Of a stretch of 64,000 bases of DNA, positions 18,263 through 28,028 are shown one piece after another (the stretch's first letter is position 1; every line of letters begins with the position of its first letter). The notes beneath the pieces were generated by a model that had not been told where the DNA came from, ran no database searches, and saw only the letters and a program-made list of their open reading frames with translations. The DNA is taken from assembly GCA_023386045.1 (NCBI GenBank), contig JAEWKK010000034.1, positions 21,475 through 85,474 of the forward strand. The letters run 5' to 3'. Source of the stretch: Bacteroidota bacterium. Its GTDB lineage: Bacteria; Bacteroidota; Bacteroidia; Chitinophagales; Chitinophagaceae. The translations under genes were made by a program, and so were the position numbers.

Positions 18263-20821
18263 ATGAAAAGATCCATTGCTTTGGTATGCTTAGGCTTAGT
18301 CTTCCATAATCTGTCTTTTTCACAAAAAAGCCTGATAGTTGACAGCAGCCAGAAGGATTACAGGATCATTATTCCCGGCAAACAATACCAGAGAAGTTCC
18401 TTCTACACCTTCCTTTGGGGCAGGCATTACCGTAAAGAATGGGCAACGGCTGTCAAAGTTCCTGTCATTAATCTGGATACTGTTAAAGGAGGACTCACCC
18501 CGGTTGAACAGGGCGGCGGCAGGCAAACCAAAACATTGAGATTGAAAGATGCCAAAGGCAAACAATATGTTTTAAGAAGCATTGATAAAACCTATAAAGG
18601 TGCACTCCCACCGGAAATTGCAGGCACATTCATCGAAGACCTGGCTAATGACCAGGTTTCAACAGCACATCCTTTTGCAGCTATTACTATTCCAGGTATG
18701 ATCTCAGCTGCTGGTGTTTACCATACCAACCCACAAATTGTTTTTGTGCCCTGGTCAGCAAGACTGGGTTCATTCAATGAAGTTTTTGCCAACAGGGTTT
18801 GCCTTTTTGAAGAAAGACCCGATGATGACCAGTCTGATGCTCCCTACTTTGGAAATTCAAAAAACGTTATTGGCACTCCTAAAATGCTGGAAAAAACAAG
18901 AGAAGAAAATGATCATAAGGTAGACCAGCCTTCTTTTGTAAGGGCAAGGCTTTTCGATATGTTTCTGGGTGACTGGGGCCGGCATGAAGACCAGTGGAGA
19001 TGGGCCAGCTTTGATTCAGCAGGATTCAAGGTCTACAACCCTGTACCCAGGGACAGGGATCAAACTTATACCAAATTCGATGGCTTATTGATCAATATTG
19101 TTTCAAGTCTCGCCAACCTTGATCACCTGCAAAGCTTTGATAAAACTATTGATGATATTGAAACCTATAATTTCCCTGCCAGAAATCTCGACCGCCGTTT
19201 CACCAATGAAGTGCCCAAACAAACCTGGCTGGATATTGCAGCTTCTTTACAAAAAGCTTTAACCGATAGTGTGATTGAAACCAGTGTAAAAGCACTTCCT
19301 CCTGAAATGTTTGCCATTTCCGGTCAGAAGATCATTGACAACCTCAAAAGAAGGCGCAATGACCTCAAGGAGTACGCTTCGGACTATTATGATTTTATCA
19401 CCAGAGAAGTGGAAGTAGTAGGCTCGGAGCAGAATGAACTCTTTGTGATCAACAGGCTGAATAAAAATGAAACCAGCATCATCATTTATGACCTTAATAA
19501 AAAGAATGAACCAAAGGATCATGCTTTTTATTCCCGGACTTTTAATAATAATGAAACGAAGGAAATCCGCATTTACGGTTTGAAAGGAAATGACCGTTAT
19601 TCGATCAATGGCAAAGCCAATGATATCAAATTAAGGATCATTGGAGGCATAGACAGGGACTCCGTGGTAAATGCCTCTGGAACAACGGCTGGTCTGAAGT
19701 ATTATGATAGTGGTGAGAATGATGTTGTGGGTCGAATCAGGGAAAGTTTTTCCAGTGACACTTCGATCAATAGTTATAACTATGGAGGATTTAAATATAG
19801 TTCGGGTGGATTGATTGTGTTGCCCAGCTATAGTAACCGCAGAGGAATTTTTTTCAACCTGGGTTATAAATTCACAAAACAACAATGGAGAAAAGAGCCT
19901 TTTGGCTGGAAGCAATCCATCAAAGCTTATTATTCCATCACCAATAATTCTTTTGGCGGCAATTATGAAGGTCAGTTCATGGAATTACTGGGAAAATGGA
20001 ACCTCCTGCTGAATGGTAGTTACGACCAGCTGCTGGACAATTATTTCCTGGGCATAGGCAATGAAACACATTTCAATGATACCAGGCTTTTCTATAAAAT
20101 GTTTACCAACGAAGCCAACTTCACCATGGATCTGAACAGGAAGCTGGGTAAGGGCCACGAGTTCGGTATTCGGGGATTGTATGATATGGTGAAAGTGGAA
20201 AAAGATGATGGTAAGTTTTTTCAGTCGGTAGTTGGATTGAATGATCCATCAGTTTTTAACCGTAAACATTTTGCCGGTGGCGAAATATATTATTCCTACC
20301 GCCACTTCAACGATGAAATAGTGCCTACAAAAGGCATGCGATTCACAGCAACGGCCAACCAGATTATGAACCTGAAGGAAAATAGTCGCCGCTTCAACCG
20401 CTATACAGGATTCTTTGGCTTCTATCTTCCACTTACAAAAGCTTTCTCTTTTGCTTCCAGAAACGGGGCTGCTACCGTAACAGGCGAACCGGAATTTTAC
20501 CAGTTGAATACTCTTGGTGGAGGACAAACCCTGAGAGGTTATTTCAGACAACGCTTTTATGGCAAAACCAGTTTCTTCAATAACAATGACCTGCGCTGGA
20601 TCTTTAATGTCCGAAGCAAGTTATTCAATGGCAAGATGGGAATCATTGCTTTTGAAGACAATGGCAGGATATGGCAGCCCGGAGAAGAATCAAATAAATG
20701 GCACCTGGGGTATGGTGGAGGCATTATGATTGCACCCTTTAATAAATTATCGGCTACTGTTTATTATGGCACCTCGGAAGAACTGGGAAAATTCCATATT
20801 CGCCTGGGTGGATTCTTCTGA
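18263..20821 (+). CDS. Outer-membrane D15/BamA-like barrel protein with kinase-like N-terminal region
   Basis: An 852-residue exported protein: signal peptide (residues 1-20), a globular N-terminal region (about 30-400), a short beta segment with NNETKEIRIYGLKGNDRYSI (about 425-455), and a C-terminal outer-membrane barrel (from about 510) with the D15 motif NTLGGGQTLRGYFRQRFYG and a final aromatic residue F852. The N-terminal region has features in the order expected of a HipA/Fam20-like kinase: a glycine loop (GGGR, 84-87), a following strand with VLRSIDK (103-109), then FLGDWGRHEDQW (234-245) and PRDRDQTY (262-269). I read these as a possible catalytic core, not proven. Proteins of this barrel family in Bacteroidota often carry a phosphoesterase instead. 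Confidence 0.8.
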   Translation: MKRSIALVCLGLVFHNLSFSQKSLIVDSSQKDYRIIIPGKQYQRSSFYTFLWGRHYRKEWATAVKVPVINLDTVKGGLTPVEQGGGRQTKTLRLKDAKGKQYVLRSIDKTYKGALPPEIAGTFIEDLANDQVSTAHPFAAITIPGMISAAGVYHTNPQIVFVPWSARLGSFNEVFANRVCLFEERPDDDQSDAPYFGNSKNVIGTPKMLEKTREENDHKVDQPSFVRARLFDMFLGDWGRHEDQWRWASFDSAGFKVYNPVPRDRDQTYTKFDGLLINIVSSLANLDHLQSFDKTIDDIETYNFPARNLDRRFTNEVPKQTWLDIAASLQKALTDSVIETSVKALPPEMFAISGQKIIDNLKRRRNDLKEYASDYYDFITREVEVVGSEQNELFVINRLNKNETSIIIYDLNKKNEPKDHAFYSRTFNNNETKEIRIYGLKGNDRYSINGKANDIKLRIIGGIDRDSVVNASGTTAGLKYYDSGENDVVGRIRESFSSDTSINSYNYGGFKYSSGGLIVLPSYSNRRGIFFNLGYKFTKQQWRKEPFGWKQSIKAYYSITNNSFGGNYEGQFMELLGKWNLLLNGSYDQLLDNYFLGIGNETHFNDTRLFYKMFTNEANFTMDLNRKLGKGHEFGIRGLYDMVKVEKDDGKFFQSVVGLNDPSVFNRKHFAGGEIYYSYRHFNDEIVPTKGMRFTATANQIMNLKENSRRFNRYTGFFGFYLPLTKAFSFASRNGAATVTGEPEFYQLNTLGGGQTLRGYFRQRFYGKTSFFNNNDLRWIFNVRSKLFNGKMGIIAFEDNGRIWQPGEESNKWHLGYGGGIMIAPFNKLSATVYYGTSEELGKFHIRLGGFF

Positions 20822-20878
20822 TTTCCTGCTTTCAATCATTCATGATACTGCTGTATGACGAAACTCAGTAGCTGGTCA

Positions 20879-20909
20879 TTTCATGTTTTCAACTATTCTC
20901 CTACCTTCG
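20879..20909 (+). promoter_or_regulatory. Candidate promoter of the malate dehydrogenase gene
   Basis: TTTC (20879-20882), 19 bases, then TACCTTCG (20902-20909). Each box differs at one position from the Bacteroidota consensus, and the spacing is exact. The gene starts 38 bp downstream. Confidence 0.4.
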
Positions 20910-20947
20910 CACCGCAAATTATTGATCACAATAAATAAAAATCATCA

Positions 20948-21877
20948 ATGAAAATTACAGTTGTAGGTGCAGGTGCGGTTGGTGCAACCGTTGCTGATAA
21001 CATTGCCCGCAAAGAACTGTGTGAAGAGCTGGTGTTGCTTGACATTAAGGAAGGACTGGCAGAAGGCAAGGCACTTGATATGACACAAACGGCCGCTCTT
21101 CTTGGCTTTGACACCAGGATCACCGGCAGTACAAACGATTACAGCAAAACTGCAGGATCTAAAGTAGTAGTTATCACTTCAGGCATTCCACGCAAACCGG
21201 GAATGACACGTGAAGAGCTGATAGGAACGAATGCCAATATCGTAAAAGGTGTTGCGCAAAATATCCTGAAGTATTCTCCTGATGCCATCATCATCGTGAT
21301 CTCCAATCCAATGGATACCATGACCTACCTTGCCCTGCAATCAACCGGATTGCCCAAGAACAGGATCATTGGCATGGGTGGCATACTTGACAGTGCCCGC
21401 TTCAAATGTTACCTGAGCCAGGCTTTGAACTGCAGCCCTAACGACCTCAATGCAATTGTAATTGGCGGCCATGGTGATACTACCATGATCCCATTGATCC
21501 GTTTTGCTACCTGGAACAGTGTTCCTGTAAGTAATTTCCTTAGCGCTGAACAACAAAAACAGGTGGTTGCTGATACCATGGTAGGCGGAGCTACTCTAAC
21601 AAAACTGATTGGCACTTCTGCATGGTATGCACCAGGTGCTGCTGGCGCAGCATTGGTTGAAAGCATCGTAAGAGATGAGAAACGCTTGTTTGCCTGCTGT
21701 GTGGCTCTTGATGGCGAATATGGCCTGAAAGATATCTGCCTCGGTGTTCCTGTAGTGATTGGAAGCAATGGCTGGGAAAAAGTAGTGGATTACCAGTTGA
21801 ACGATGAAGAAAAAGCAATGTTCAATAAAAGCGCTGACGCCGTAAGAGGTATGAATGATGTTTTAAAGACTTTGTAA
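20948..21877 (+). CDS. mdh: Malate dehydrogenase
   Basis: A 309-residue NAD-dependent malate dehydrogenase of the LDH-like type, interconverting malate and oxaloacetate in the TCA cycle. The NAD-binding motif is VVGAGAVGATVADNIA with Asp (LLDIKEG) for the adenosine ribose. The substrate loop reads IPRKPGMTREEL, with the two Arg residues that specify malate instead of lactate; the catalytic His is in IGGHGDTTMIP, and the third Arg in LDSARFK. Transcribed alone, with a very strong terminator after it. Confidence 0.95.
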   Translation: MKITVVGAGAVGATVADNIARKELCEELVLLDIKEGLAEGKALDMTQTAALLGFDTRITGSTNDYSKTAGSKVVVITSGIPRKPGMTREELIGTNANIVKGVAQNILKYSPDAIIIVISNPMDTMTYLALQSTGLPKNRIIGMGGILDSARFKCYLSQALNCSPNDLNAIVIGGHGDTTMIPLIRFATWNSVPVSNFLSAEQQKQVVADTMVGGATLTKLIGTSAWYAPGAAGAALVESIVRDEKRLFACCVALDGEYGLKDICLGVPVVIGSNGWEKVVDYQLNDEEKAMFNKSADAVRGMNDVLKTL

Positions 21878-21890
21878 TCAAACAGAGATA

Positions 21891-21926
21891 ATTAGAAAAG
21901 CGAAGCATTGGCTTCGCTTTTCTAAT
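21891..21926. terminator. Bidirectional terminator between mdh and the S8 protease gene
   Basis: A 16-bp perfect stem around the loop ATTG (21907-21910), left arm 21891-21906, right arm 21911-21926. A and T runs within and around it suit both directions. The right arm abuts the stop codon of the convergent protease gene. Confidence 0.85.
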
Positions 21927-24533
21927 TTAGTAGATCACAATTTTGTCGGAGTAGATGTTTTTGTTTCGGTCGCGGATCCTCACCATGTACAAGCCCCTTG
22001 ATAAAAGCAATGCAGGGATCTCTTCATAATTATTCAACAAGTGCCGGCGATACACCATTTTACCAGAGGCATCAAAGATCTCAATATCAAATTCATCAAA
22101 ATCAGCTGCGATCATTCTTACAGGTTCGCCCTGTTTCGCAGGATTTGGATAAAAGATGACGCTACGATCTGTGAAATAGTAAATGCTTTGAGGTTCACTA
22201 TAAAGGCTCAGGCCATTGTTTAATACGATCATCACCTTATAGGTATTGACGCCTCTTGTCAAAAAAGAATCTGTAAACTGTATCATTGTAGATGCAGGCT
22301 GAACGGAATAAATATTTACAAAACCATTTGCAGTCTGTTTTAAAAAACTCACCTGGTTGATCTCATGTAATGAACCCAGTTGGGTTGAAAGCATTCCATA
22401 ATTGTTTTGCAACTGCGCAAGGAAATTTAAGAAATAACATCCCACTCCCTGGTTCCGGTAATCGATCGTGAGGCTTCTTTTGCCAGTCCAGTTGTCAAGT
22501 ACCGGAGCCACACTATAATGTAACGATGGATTGGTATTTTTTGCCAGTACAATGAAGCTATCACCAATTTGAGAAAATGGTTCCATATAGAAGCCGCCCA
22601 ACCTGTATAGCCTGTATTCATCCGCTCCTGTTTTGTTCCAATACAGAAGAAAAGAATCCTTACAATTAAAACCCACTTTGATCTGCAATGGATCCGCAAT
22701 TACAAAACTGTCTGAATAAAATGTTTCATTGGTGCTTAACACCATTCTAAGCCTGTAAGTTCCTTCTTCACCAGGTGTAATCCAGGAGAAATATTCTTTT
22801 TGCAGGTCAGCAGTATTGGTGATGGTTTGCCACTGTCCGTTCTTTTCATATTGAATGGTAGCATTCCCTGTAAAACTGTTATTCCAACGCAAAACAATTT
22901 TGGTATTAGTCCACGCAGGATCCTGAAGGGTTGGATAGGTCCAGTTGAAGATTCCTGCGGTATCTGCCTGCCAGGCAATGGCGAATGACTGGTCAGCAGT
23001 TGCAAGTTCAGATCCAAGAACTTCAATCATGTAATTACCAGGAGGTGGGAGATCGATCGTCACCTGCTCGGAATTGTTCAGGGTATCCACTTTTCTCTGG
23101 GCTTGTAAGGCTAGTGAATCTTTATGAGGTTTTTTATTCAGTACCCAGGGAAGCCAGGTTTCTCCCGTTACAGTATTTCTCAAAACAAGATCGAGATCAT
23201 TCACCAGCGCTTTTGCAGCATTGGCTGTTGCTGCAGGATCTGTCCAGCTAAGTGTAACCTTAAAAGAAGCAAGATTTGATGAAAGAGTTATAGGAAAGGA
23301 CAACTGCTGCCCCTGAACAATGCTTCCTGTAACATACCTGTTTTGCAGGATGGTAGTAACCGCATTGATGGCATTCAGGCTACCAAAACCAGATGCATAA
23401 TCTATCTGTTTGTTGCCAATATCATCGGCACTGTTGATCAATACAGCTTTTACAAGTTCGGCCCTGGGGAAACTGTCGGCATGAGCCTGTTGATAGGCCT
23501 GCTGAATCAACAATGCTGTTCCTGAAACCAAAGCGGCAGCGCCAGAAGTACCATCTTCACCAAATGCTACCAGTTCAGGTTTGACCCTGCCATCATAAGC
23601 AGGTCCTTTGGAACTGGCCGACATAATGTTATAAAATGAATCAATGGCACCCACTGTGATGATATTCTTGGCCATCTTGAAACTTCCCGAAAGATTGGCA
23701 TAACCGGTTATACCTGCGTAAGTACCTGCATTTGATGTGTTGTTGCCAATGTTTCCTGCTGAAAATACATGAAGAAGAGCAGGATTCTGTTGCACGCTTT
23801 TATCATAGGCAGCTGCATCAGATCCATAATAATTTTCAATACCTACACCATATGAATGATTTTGAACAAAGAGCCTGAATTTTCTATATACAGAATCTGC
23901 ATCGGGCAAAAGGGTGAAATAGCTGGAAGAGCTCAAAACAGAAGCAGGTGCCGCTCCCCTGGCAAATTCAGAAGAGTTACCGCCACCCGCTACCATGGTT
24001 GCCATGATGGAAGCATGACTGGATGATAATGGATCTGCCATACCACTGTTCACCCAGCGTCCCTTCAGATCAATATCTGTTGTATCAAAAGATAGCTCCT
24101 TGATGGAAGCTCTTAGATTCATTCCGTTCAGCGATGGAAAGGTTCGATGTAAATAATTCAGCTGGTTACAACTCAGGTCATAAGCACCTGTGGTTAATTC
24201 TTCAAAAGGTTTGCGTAACAGGTCAATAAATACCACTTCCCTGGCAATGGCAAGTATTTTTAGATTTTGAAAAGTGGTCCTTATAACAAGGATACCCGAT
24301 GGTGGATATTCATATAGTACTACAATTGCATCTTTCCTTTCATTTTTAAATGCTTCCGGGAGACCAGTTGTAAGAACAAGGTTGATGCTGTCGGTTCCTT
24401 TTAAATTGTAGGTAATGAGGGATTGAAGTGCAGGGGAAATTTTGCCTGGAATACTGTCTTTTTCCTGGGCATGGGTAAGCATGAAAATGCCAGGCAAGAG
24501 CTTCAGGAATAACATAACCATCAATTTCCGCAT
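21927..24533 (-). CDS. S8 subtilisin-like serine protease with T9SS sorting domain
   Basis: An 868-residue exported protease. After a signal sequence (residues 1-22) comes a pro-region, then the S8 domain: Asp region LSFDTTDIDLKGRWVNSG, His region SSHASIMATMVAGGG (HAS in place of the common HGT), and Ser region DGTSGAAALVSGTALL. A beta-rich middle follows, and the last 75 residues are a type A T9SS domain (VIFYPNPAKQGEPV ... YSDKIVIY), which directs export through the type IX system and surface anchoring. The catalytic triad seems intact, so it is likely an active surface protease. The T9SS machinery genes are not in this window. Confidence 0.9.
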   Translation of the reverse strand: MRKLMVMLFLKLLPGIFMLTHAQEKDSIPGKISPALQSLITYNLKGTDSINLVLTTGLPEAFKNERKDAIVVLYEYPPSGILVIRTTFQNLKILAIAREVVFIDLLRKPFEELTTGAYDLSCNQLNYLHRTFPSLNGMNLRASIKELSFDTTDIDLKGRWVNSGMADPLSSSHASIMATMVAGGGNSSEFARGAAPASVLSSSSYFTLLPDADSVYRKFRLFVQNHSYGVGIENYYGSDAAAYDKSVQQNPALLHVFSAGNIGNNTSNAGTYAGITGYANLSGSFKMAKNIITVGAIDSFYNIMSASSKGPAYDGRVKPELVAFGEDGTSGAAALVSGTALLIQQAYQQAHADSFPRAELVKAVLINSADDIGNKQIDYASGFGSLNAINAVTTILQNRYVTGSIVQGQQLSFPITLSSNLASFKVTLSWTDPAATANAAKALVNDLDLVLRNTVTGETWLPWVLNKKPHKDSLALQAQRKVDTLNNSEQVTIDLPPPGNYMIEVLGSELATADQSFAIAWQADTAGIFNWTYPTLQDPAWTNTKIVLRWNNSFTGNATIQYEKNGQWQTITNTADLQKEYFSWITPGEEGTYRLRMVLSTNETFYSDSFVIADPLQIKVGFNCKDSFLLYWNKTGADEYRLYRLGGFYMEPFSQIGDSFIVLAKNTNPSLHYSVAPVLDNWTGKRSLTIDYRNQGVGCYFLNFLAQLQNNYGMLSTQLGSLHEINQVSFLKQTANGFVNIYSVQPASTMIQFTDSFLTRGVNTYKVMIVLNNGLSLYSEPQSIYYFTDRSVIFYPNPAKQGEPVRMIAADFDEFDIEIFDASGKMVYRRHLLNNYEEIPALLLSRGLYMVRIRDRNKNIYSDKIVIY

Positions 24534-24711
24534 AAAGCAATTTAGTGATTAGACTTTAGATACACATTGGTGCTACCCTGTATTTAATCTTAGTAAAAAT
24601 CCCATAGAAACATAAATGCAACAATGTTGTGCAAATTTTTTTAGCCGAATTACAAAACAGTAGTATCTTAATTATTAACAAACCCTTTACACACACTAAA
24701 TGATTTCTCAC

Positions 24712-25506
24712 ATGAAAAAAACAATGAACTACCTTTTGATTGCATCAGTTGCTACACTTTCTTTTACTGCCTGCAAAAAAGATGCAAGAGAAACACCGCA
24801 GGATGAGATCTCACAGGAGACATTAGCCAAAATCGCTGATCTTGGATTCAGTAAAAACAATGTTCAAAAAACTGATGATGGTTACCTGGTAGAAGGTGAT
24901 ATCATTCTTTCTGAAGACCAACTGAATGAAAAGCCCACATCACCTAATCTGCGCATTGCGGGTGAAGAACAGTACCGTACTTTCAACCTGGTGAATGGCC
25001 CTCGCAACATTTCTGTTAGTGTAAGCGGAACTGTTAGCACAACATTCTCAAGTGCAGTAGATGCTGCTATTGCCAGATACAATGCAGAAAATCTTTCACT
25101 CAGCTTCTCACGTGCTGCCGCTGGTACAGGTGATATCGATATCAAAATCGTGAACACAGGCCAGTACATCGCTTCAGGTGGTTTTCCAACAAGTAGTGGT
25201 GATCCTTACAACCAGATCAAGTATGCCAAGAAGTATACAACATACAGCCTGAATTTCATGACAACAGTAATTGCGCATGAAATCGGCCATTGCATTGGTT
25301 TCCGTCATACCGACTATATGAACCGTGCTTACAGCTGTGGTTCAGGTGGAAATGAAGGCCAGGAAACAACTGGTGTTGGCGCTATCAACATTCCAGGAAC
25401 TCCAACAGGACCTGATCCCAATTCATGGATGCTTGCCTGTTTGAGCAGCACTACCAACAGGCCATTTAACGCTAATGATAAAGTTGCGTTGAACTACCTG
25501 TATTAA
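24712..25506 (+). CDS. Lipoprotein zinc metalloprotease (M57/matrixin-like)
   Basis: A 264-residue lipoprotein. The signal sequence ends in the lipobox SFTAC (Cys21), followed by KKD. The zinc site is IAHEIGHCIGFRH (from about residue 189), the HExxHxxGxxH motif of metzincins, and the central domain (LSFSRAAAGTGDIDIKIV) matches the fold of M57 'dual-action HEIGH' peptidases. A second ATG four codons upstream (24700) is possible. A paralogue with the same plan lies 2.6 kb downstream. The target protein is unknown; it probably acts at the outer membrane. Confidence 0.88.
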   Translation: MKKTMNYLLIASVATLSFTACKKDARETPQDEISQETLAKIADLGFSKNNVQKTDDGYLVEGDIILSEDQLNEKPTSPNLRIAGEEQYRTFNLVNGPRNISVSVSGTVSTTFSSAVDAAIARYNAENLSLSFSRAAAGTGDIDIKIVNTGQYIASGGFPTSSGDPYNQIKYAKKYTTYSLNFMTTVIAHEIGHCIGFRHTDYMNRAYSCGSGGNEGQETTGVGAINIPGTPTGPDPNSWMLACLSSTTNRPFNANDKVALNYLY

Positions 25507-25524
25507 GATTTATAAATAATTTTT

Positions 25525-25553
25525 AAGCCGTCCTTGAATGGGCGGCTTTTTTA
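25525..25553. terminator. Bidirectional terminator after the M57 gene
   Basis: A 9-bp stem (AAGCCGTCC with GGGCGGCTT, one G-T pair), loop TTGAAT, then a T-run; an A/T-rich left flank can serve the opposite strand gene. Confidence 0.8.
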
Positions 25554-26504
25554 TTAATGGCTGATCCTGAAACATTGCCTTTTTAATTTCCCTTCAAAAT
25601 CAAAAGGCGTGGTTTGCCTGGTGATGTCTTTTATTGATGAAGCCTTAATATGCTTACTACTGATCTGGAATTTCGAATAATTGGTGCTGAAGAATAGCTC
25701 TCCTTTTTTGTCCAGTACCCGAAGGCAATCATTGATCAGGTGTACATGATCCCGCTGGATGTCGAGAATGTTTTCCATTCTTTTACTATTGCTGAAAGTT
25801 GGGGGATCCATGATAATGAGATCAAAGGAGGAGGAAGGCAATTCTTTCAGGTAATGCATTACATCGGCATGTACGAGGTGGTGCTGTTGGTAAGATGGAA
25901 AATTTTCCAGCATGTTTTTTTGAGCCCAGGTAAGATAAGTTTTAGATAGATCAACAGAGGTAACCTGTGAGGCCTGACCTGCCACAGCATACACTGAAAA
26001 AGATCCTGTATAGCAAAATAAATTCAGCACCCGCTTACCAGCTGACATTTCTCTCACCATTTGCCTGGTGATGCGATGATCCAGAAATAAACCCGTATCC
26101 AGGTAATCACTCAGGTTCACAATGAATTTCAGTCCGTTTTCATGAACAATGAATTCATTTTTTTCTTCCTGGATGCGCTGGTACTGATCAAGGCGATTTT
26201 CTTTTCTTTTCCTGAGCTTCATAAAAATCTTTGCCTCTTCTACCCCCATTACTTCAGCCATGACCTGCTTTGCACCCTGCAGCCAGTTATCATGTTCCTC
26301 TTCGGACATATGGTGCATTCTTTTGTATTCCGAAACATAAAGCCGGTCTTCATACAATTCAATGATAAAAGGAAATTCAGGCATATCATGATCATAAACC
26401 CTGAAACAGCTGATGCCCTGCTTCCTGGCCATCTTTCCCAAATGCCTTGACACTTTTACCAGCCTGTTCCTGAACATTAAAAATTTGTCAAAAGCTTGTT
26501 GCAT
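25554..26504 (-). CDS. Class I SAM-dependent methyltransferase, RlmK-like (23S rRNA)
   Basis: A 316-residue methyltransferase resembling the C-terminal half (RlmK) of the bifunctional RlmKL protein. N-terminal FRNRLVKVSRHLGKMARKQGISCFRVYDHDMPE matches the RlmK start, motif I is RVLNLFCYTGSFSVYA, and the catalytic motif is DLIIMDPPTFSNSKRM, nearly identical to RlmK, which makes m7G2069 in 23S rRNA. The THUMP and RlmL halves are absent. The frame continues to an ATG at 26570, but the ATG at 26504 agrees better with family starts. It may be a stand-alone rRNA methyltransferase. Confidence 0.85.
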   Translation of the reverse strand: MQQAFDKFLMFRNRLVKVSRHLGKMARKQGISCFRVYDHDMPEFPFIIELYEDRLYVSEYKRMHHMSEEEHDNWLQGAKQVMAEVMGVEEAKIFMKLRKRKENRLDQYQRIQEEKNEFIVHENGLKFIVNLSDYLDTGLFLDHRITRQMVREMSAGKRVLNLFCYTGSFSVYAVAGQASQVTSVDLSKTYLTWAQKNMLENFPSYQQHHLVHADVMHYLKELPSSSFDLIIMDPPTFSNSKRMENILDIQRDHVHLINDCLRVLDKKGELFFSTNYSKFQISSKHIKASSIKDITRQTTPFDFEGKLKRQCFRISH

Positions 26505-26633
26505 TACTAAAATTTTTAGACCTTCGATCCCCGGCAAAGGTGGCAGTAAAAATTTAAACCTGGCGTTCATCTTTTTCTATCATCCTGTTGTTTGACAAGC
26601 TTAAATCAATCCTTCTTTACACCATTTGCAATT

Positions 26634-28028
26634 ATGACTTATGCCATCGTTGATATAGAAACAACAGGAGGCTTTGCTTCGGCAAATGGTATCATAGAGA
26701 TCGCCATCAGGATTTTTGATGGTGAGAAAGTGATCGAAAGCTTTGAATCCCTCGTGAATCCCCATCAGCATATACCTAAATACATCCAGGCTTTCACGGG
26801 AATCTCCAATAAAATGGTAGCTGATGCACCTTCATTTGAAGTGATCGCCGAAAAAGTTTTTACTATTCTGGAGGGTAATGTATTTGTGGCTCACAATGTG
26901 AACTTTGATTATTCATTCATCAAGAATCACCTGGAGTTCTACGGCTACAGTCTTCATACAAAAAAATTATGTAAGGTAAGACTGGCGAGGCAGATCTTTC
27001 CTGGCCTCCCCTCCTACAGCCTTGGCAATCTTTGTCAGTCATTAGGCATTGAACTAATCAACCGGCACAGGGCAGGTGGAGACGCCGAAGCAACTGTTGT
27101 ACTATTTAAAAAGATACTGGCCAATGATACAAAAGGCACAATAGGCTCAAGTCTTCACAGAAATTCCAAAGAACAGATCCTGCCGCCTCATGTACCCAAA
27201 TCGCATTTTGATGCCCTTCCCTCCCTACCTGGTGTATATTATTTCCATGATGGCAAAGGCAAGGTGGTGTATGTTGGTAAAGCAAAGAATATCAGGACAA
27301 GAGTCAACAGTCATTTCAGCAATAATTCTGCAAGCCGGCAAAAACAGAATTTTATTAAAAATATCCATGCCATCAGCTTTCAGCCAACAGCAACCGAGTT
27401 AATGGCCGCCATATTGGAATCAACAGAGATCCGAAGGTTATGGCCACTCTTCAACACTTCACAGAAACGACAGGAAGAAGTGTATGGGATCTTTGTTTAT
27501 GAAGACCAGAATGGATACATGCGCCTTGCGATTGAAAAGAAAAGAAAGGGCAATCATCCTGTTTGCACCTTTCATTATAAGGTTGATGGATATGGAGTTC
27601 TTAGAAAGCTGATGAAGGAATTTTTCCTTTGTCCTAAGCTTTGCTTTATACAAACAGACAATGACCCCTGTGTTGGTATTAAAGAAGAACATTGCCACGG
27701 TGCCTGTGAAAAGAAAGAAGCTGCATCTATCTACAATGAGCGACTGATGCAGGCCATTGCTTCACTCACGCACAAACCATCATACCTGGTTGTGGACAAG
27801 GGCCTGGGCGATGATGAGATCTCCTGCATCATGGTAGAAAAAGGAAGTTTTTTTGGAATGGGCTACCTGCCAAAGAAGCTTGATATGGCCAATAGAGAGA
27901 TGCTCCTGGAATACATCAAACCTTATAAAGAGAACAGTTATATAAGGACTCTGCTTTTATCACACGCCAGCTCAAACCCTTCCCAGATCAGGCTTTTAGA
28001 GGATGAAACCCTGGCTGGCATTGAGTAA
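26634..28028 (+). CDS. DEDDh exonuclease fused to UvrC-like GIY-YIG nuclease
   Basis: A 464-residue two-nuclease fusion. Residues 1-165 are a DnaQ-type 3'-5' exonuclease with DIETTGG (D7, E9), VAHNVNFDYSFI and HRAGGDAEAT. Residues about 195-275 are a GIY-YIG domain (LPGVYYFHDGKGKVVYVGKAKNIR) like that of UvrC and Cho. The C-terminal third has Cys residues spaced as CPKLC and then CVGIKEEHCHGAC, recalling the Cys-rich segment of UvrC that holds an Fe-S cluster. The helix-hairpin-helix and RNase H parts of UvrC are missing. A DNA repair role is likely. The ATG at 26634 (MTYAIVDIET) is preferred over an upstream TTG. Confidence 0.92.
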   Translation: MTYAIVDIETTGGFASANGIIEIAIRIFDGEKVIESFESLVNPHQHIPKYIQAFTGISNKMVADAPSFEVIAEKVFTILEGNVFVAHNVNFDYSFIKNHLEFYGYSLHTKKLCKVRLARQIFPGLPSYSLGNLCQSLGIELINRHRAGGDAEATVVLFKKILANDTKGTIGSSLHRNSKEQILPPHVPKSHFDALPSLPGVYYFHDGKGKVVYVGKAKNIRTRVNSHFSNNSASRQKQNFIKNIHAISFQPTATELMAAILESTEIRRLWPLFNTSQKRQEEVYGIFVYEDQNGYMRLAIEKKRKGNHPVCTFHYKVDGYGVLRKLMKEFFLCPKLCFIQTDNDPCVGIKEEHCHGACEKKEAASIYNERLMQAIASLTHKPSYLVVDKGLGDDEISCIMVEKGSFFGMGYLPKKLDMANREMLLEYIKPYKENSYIRTLLLSHASSNPSQIRLLEDETLAGIE

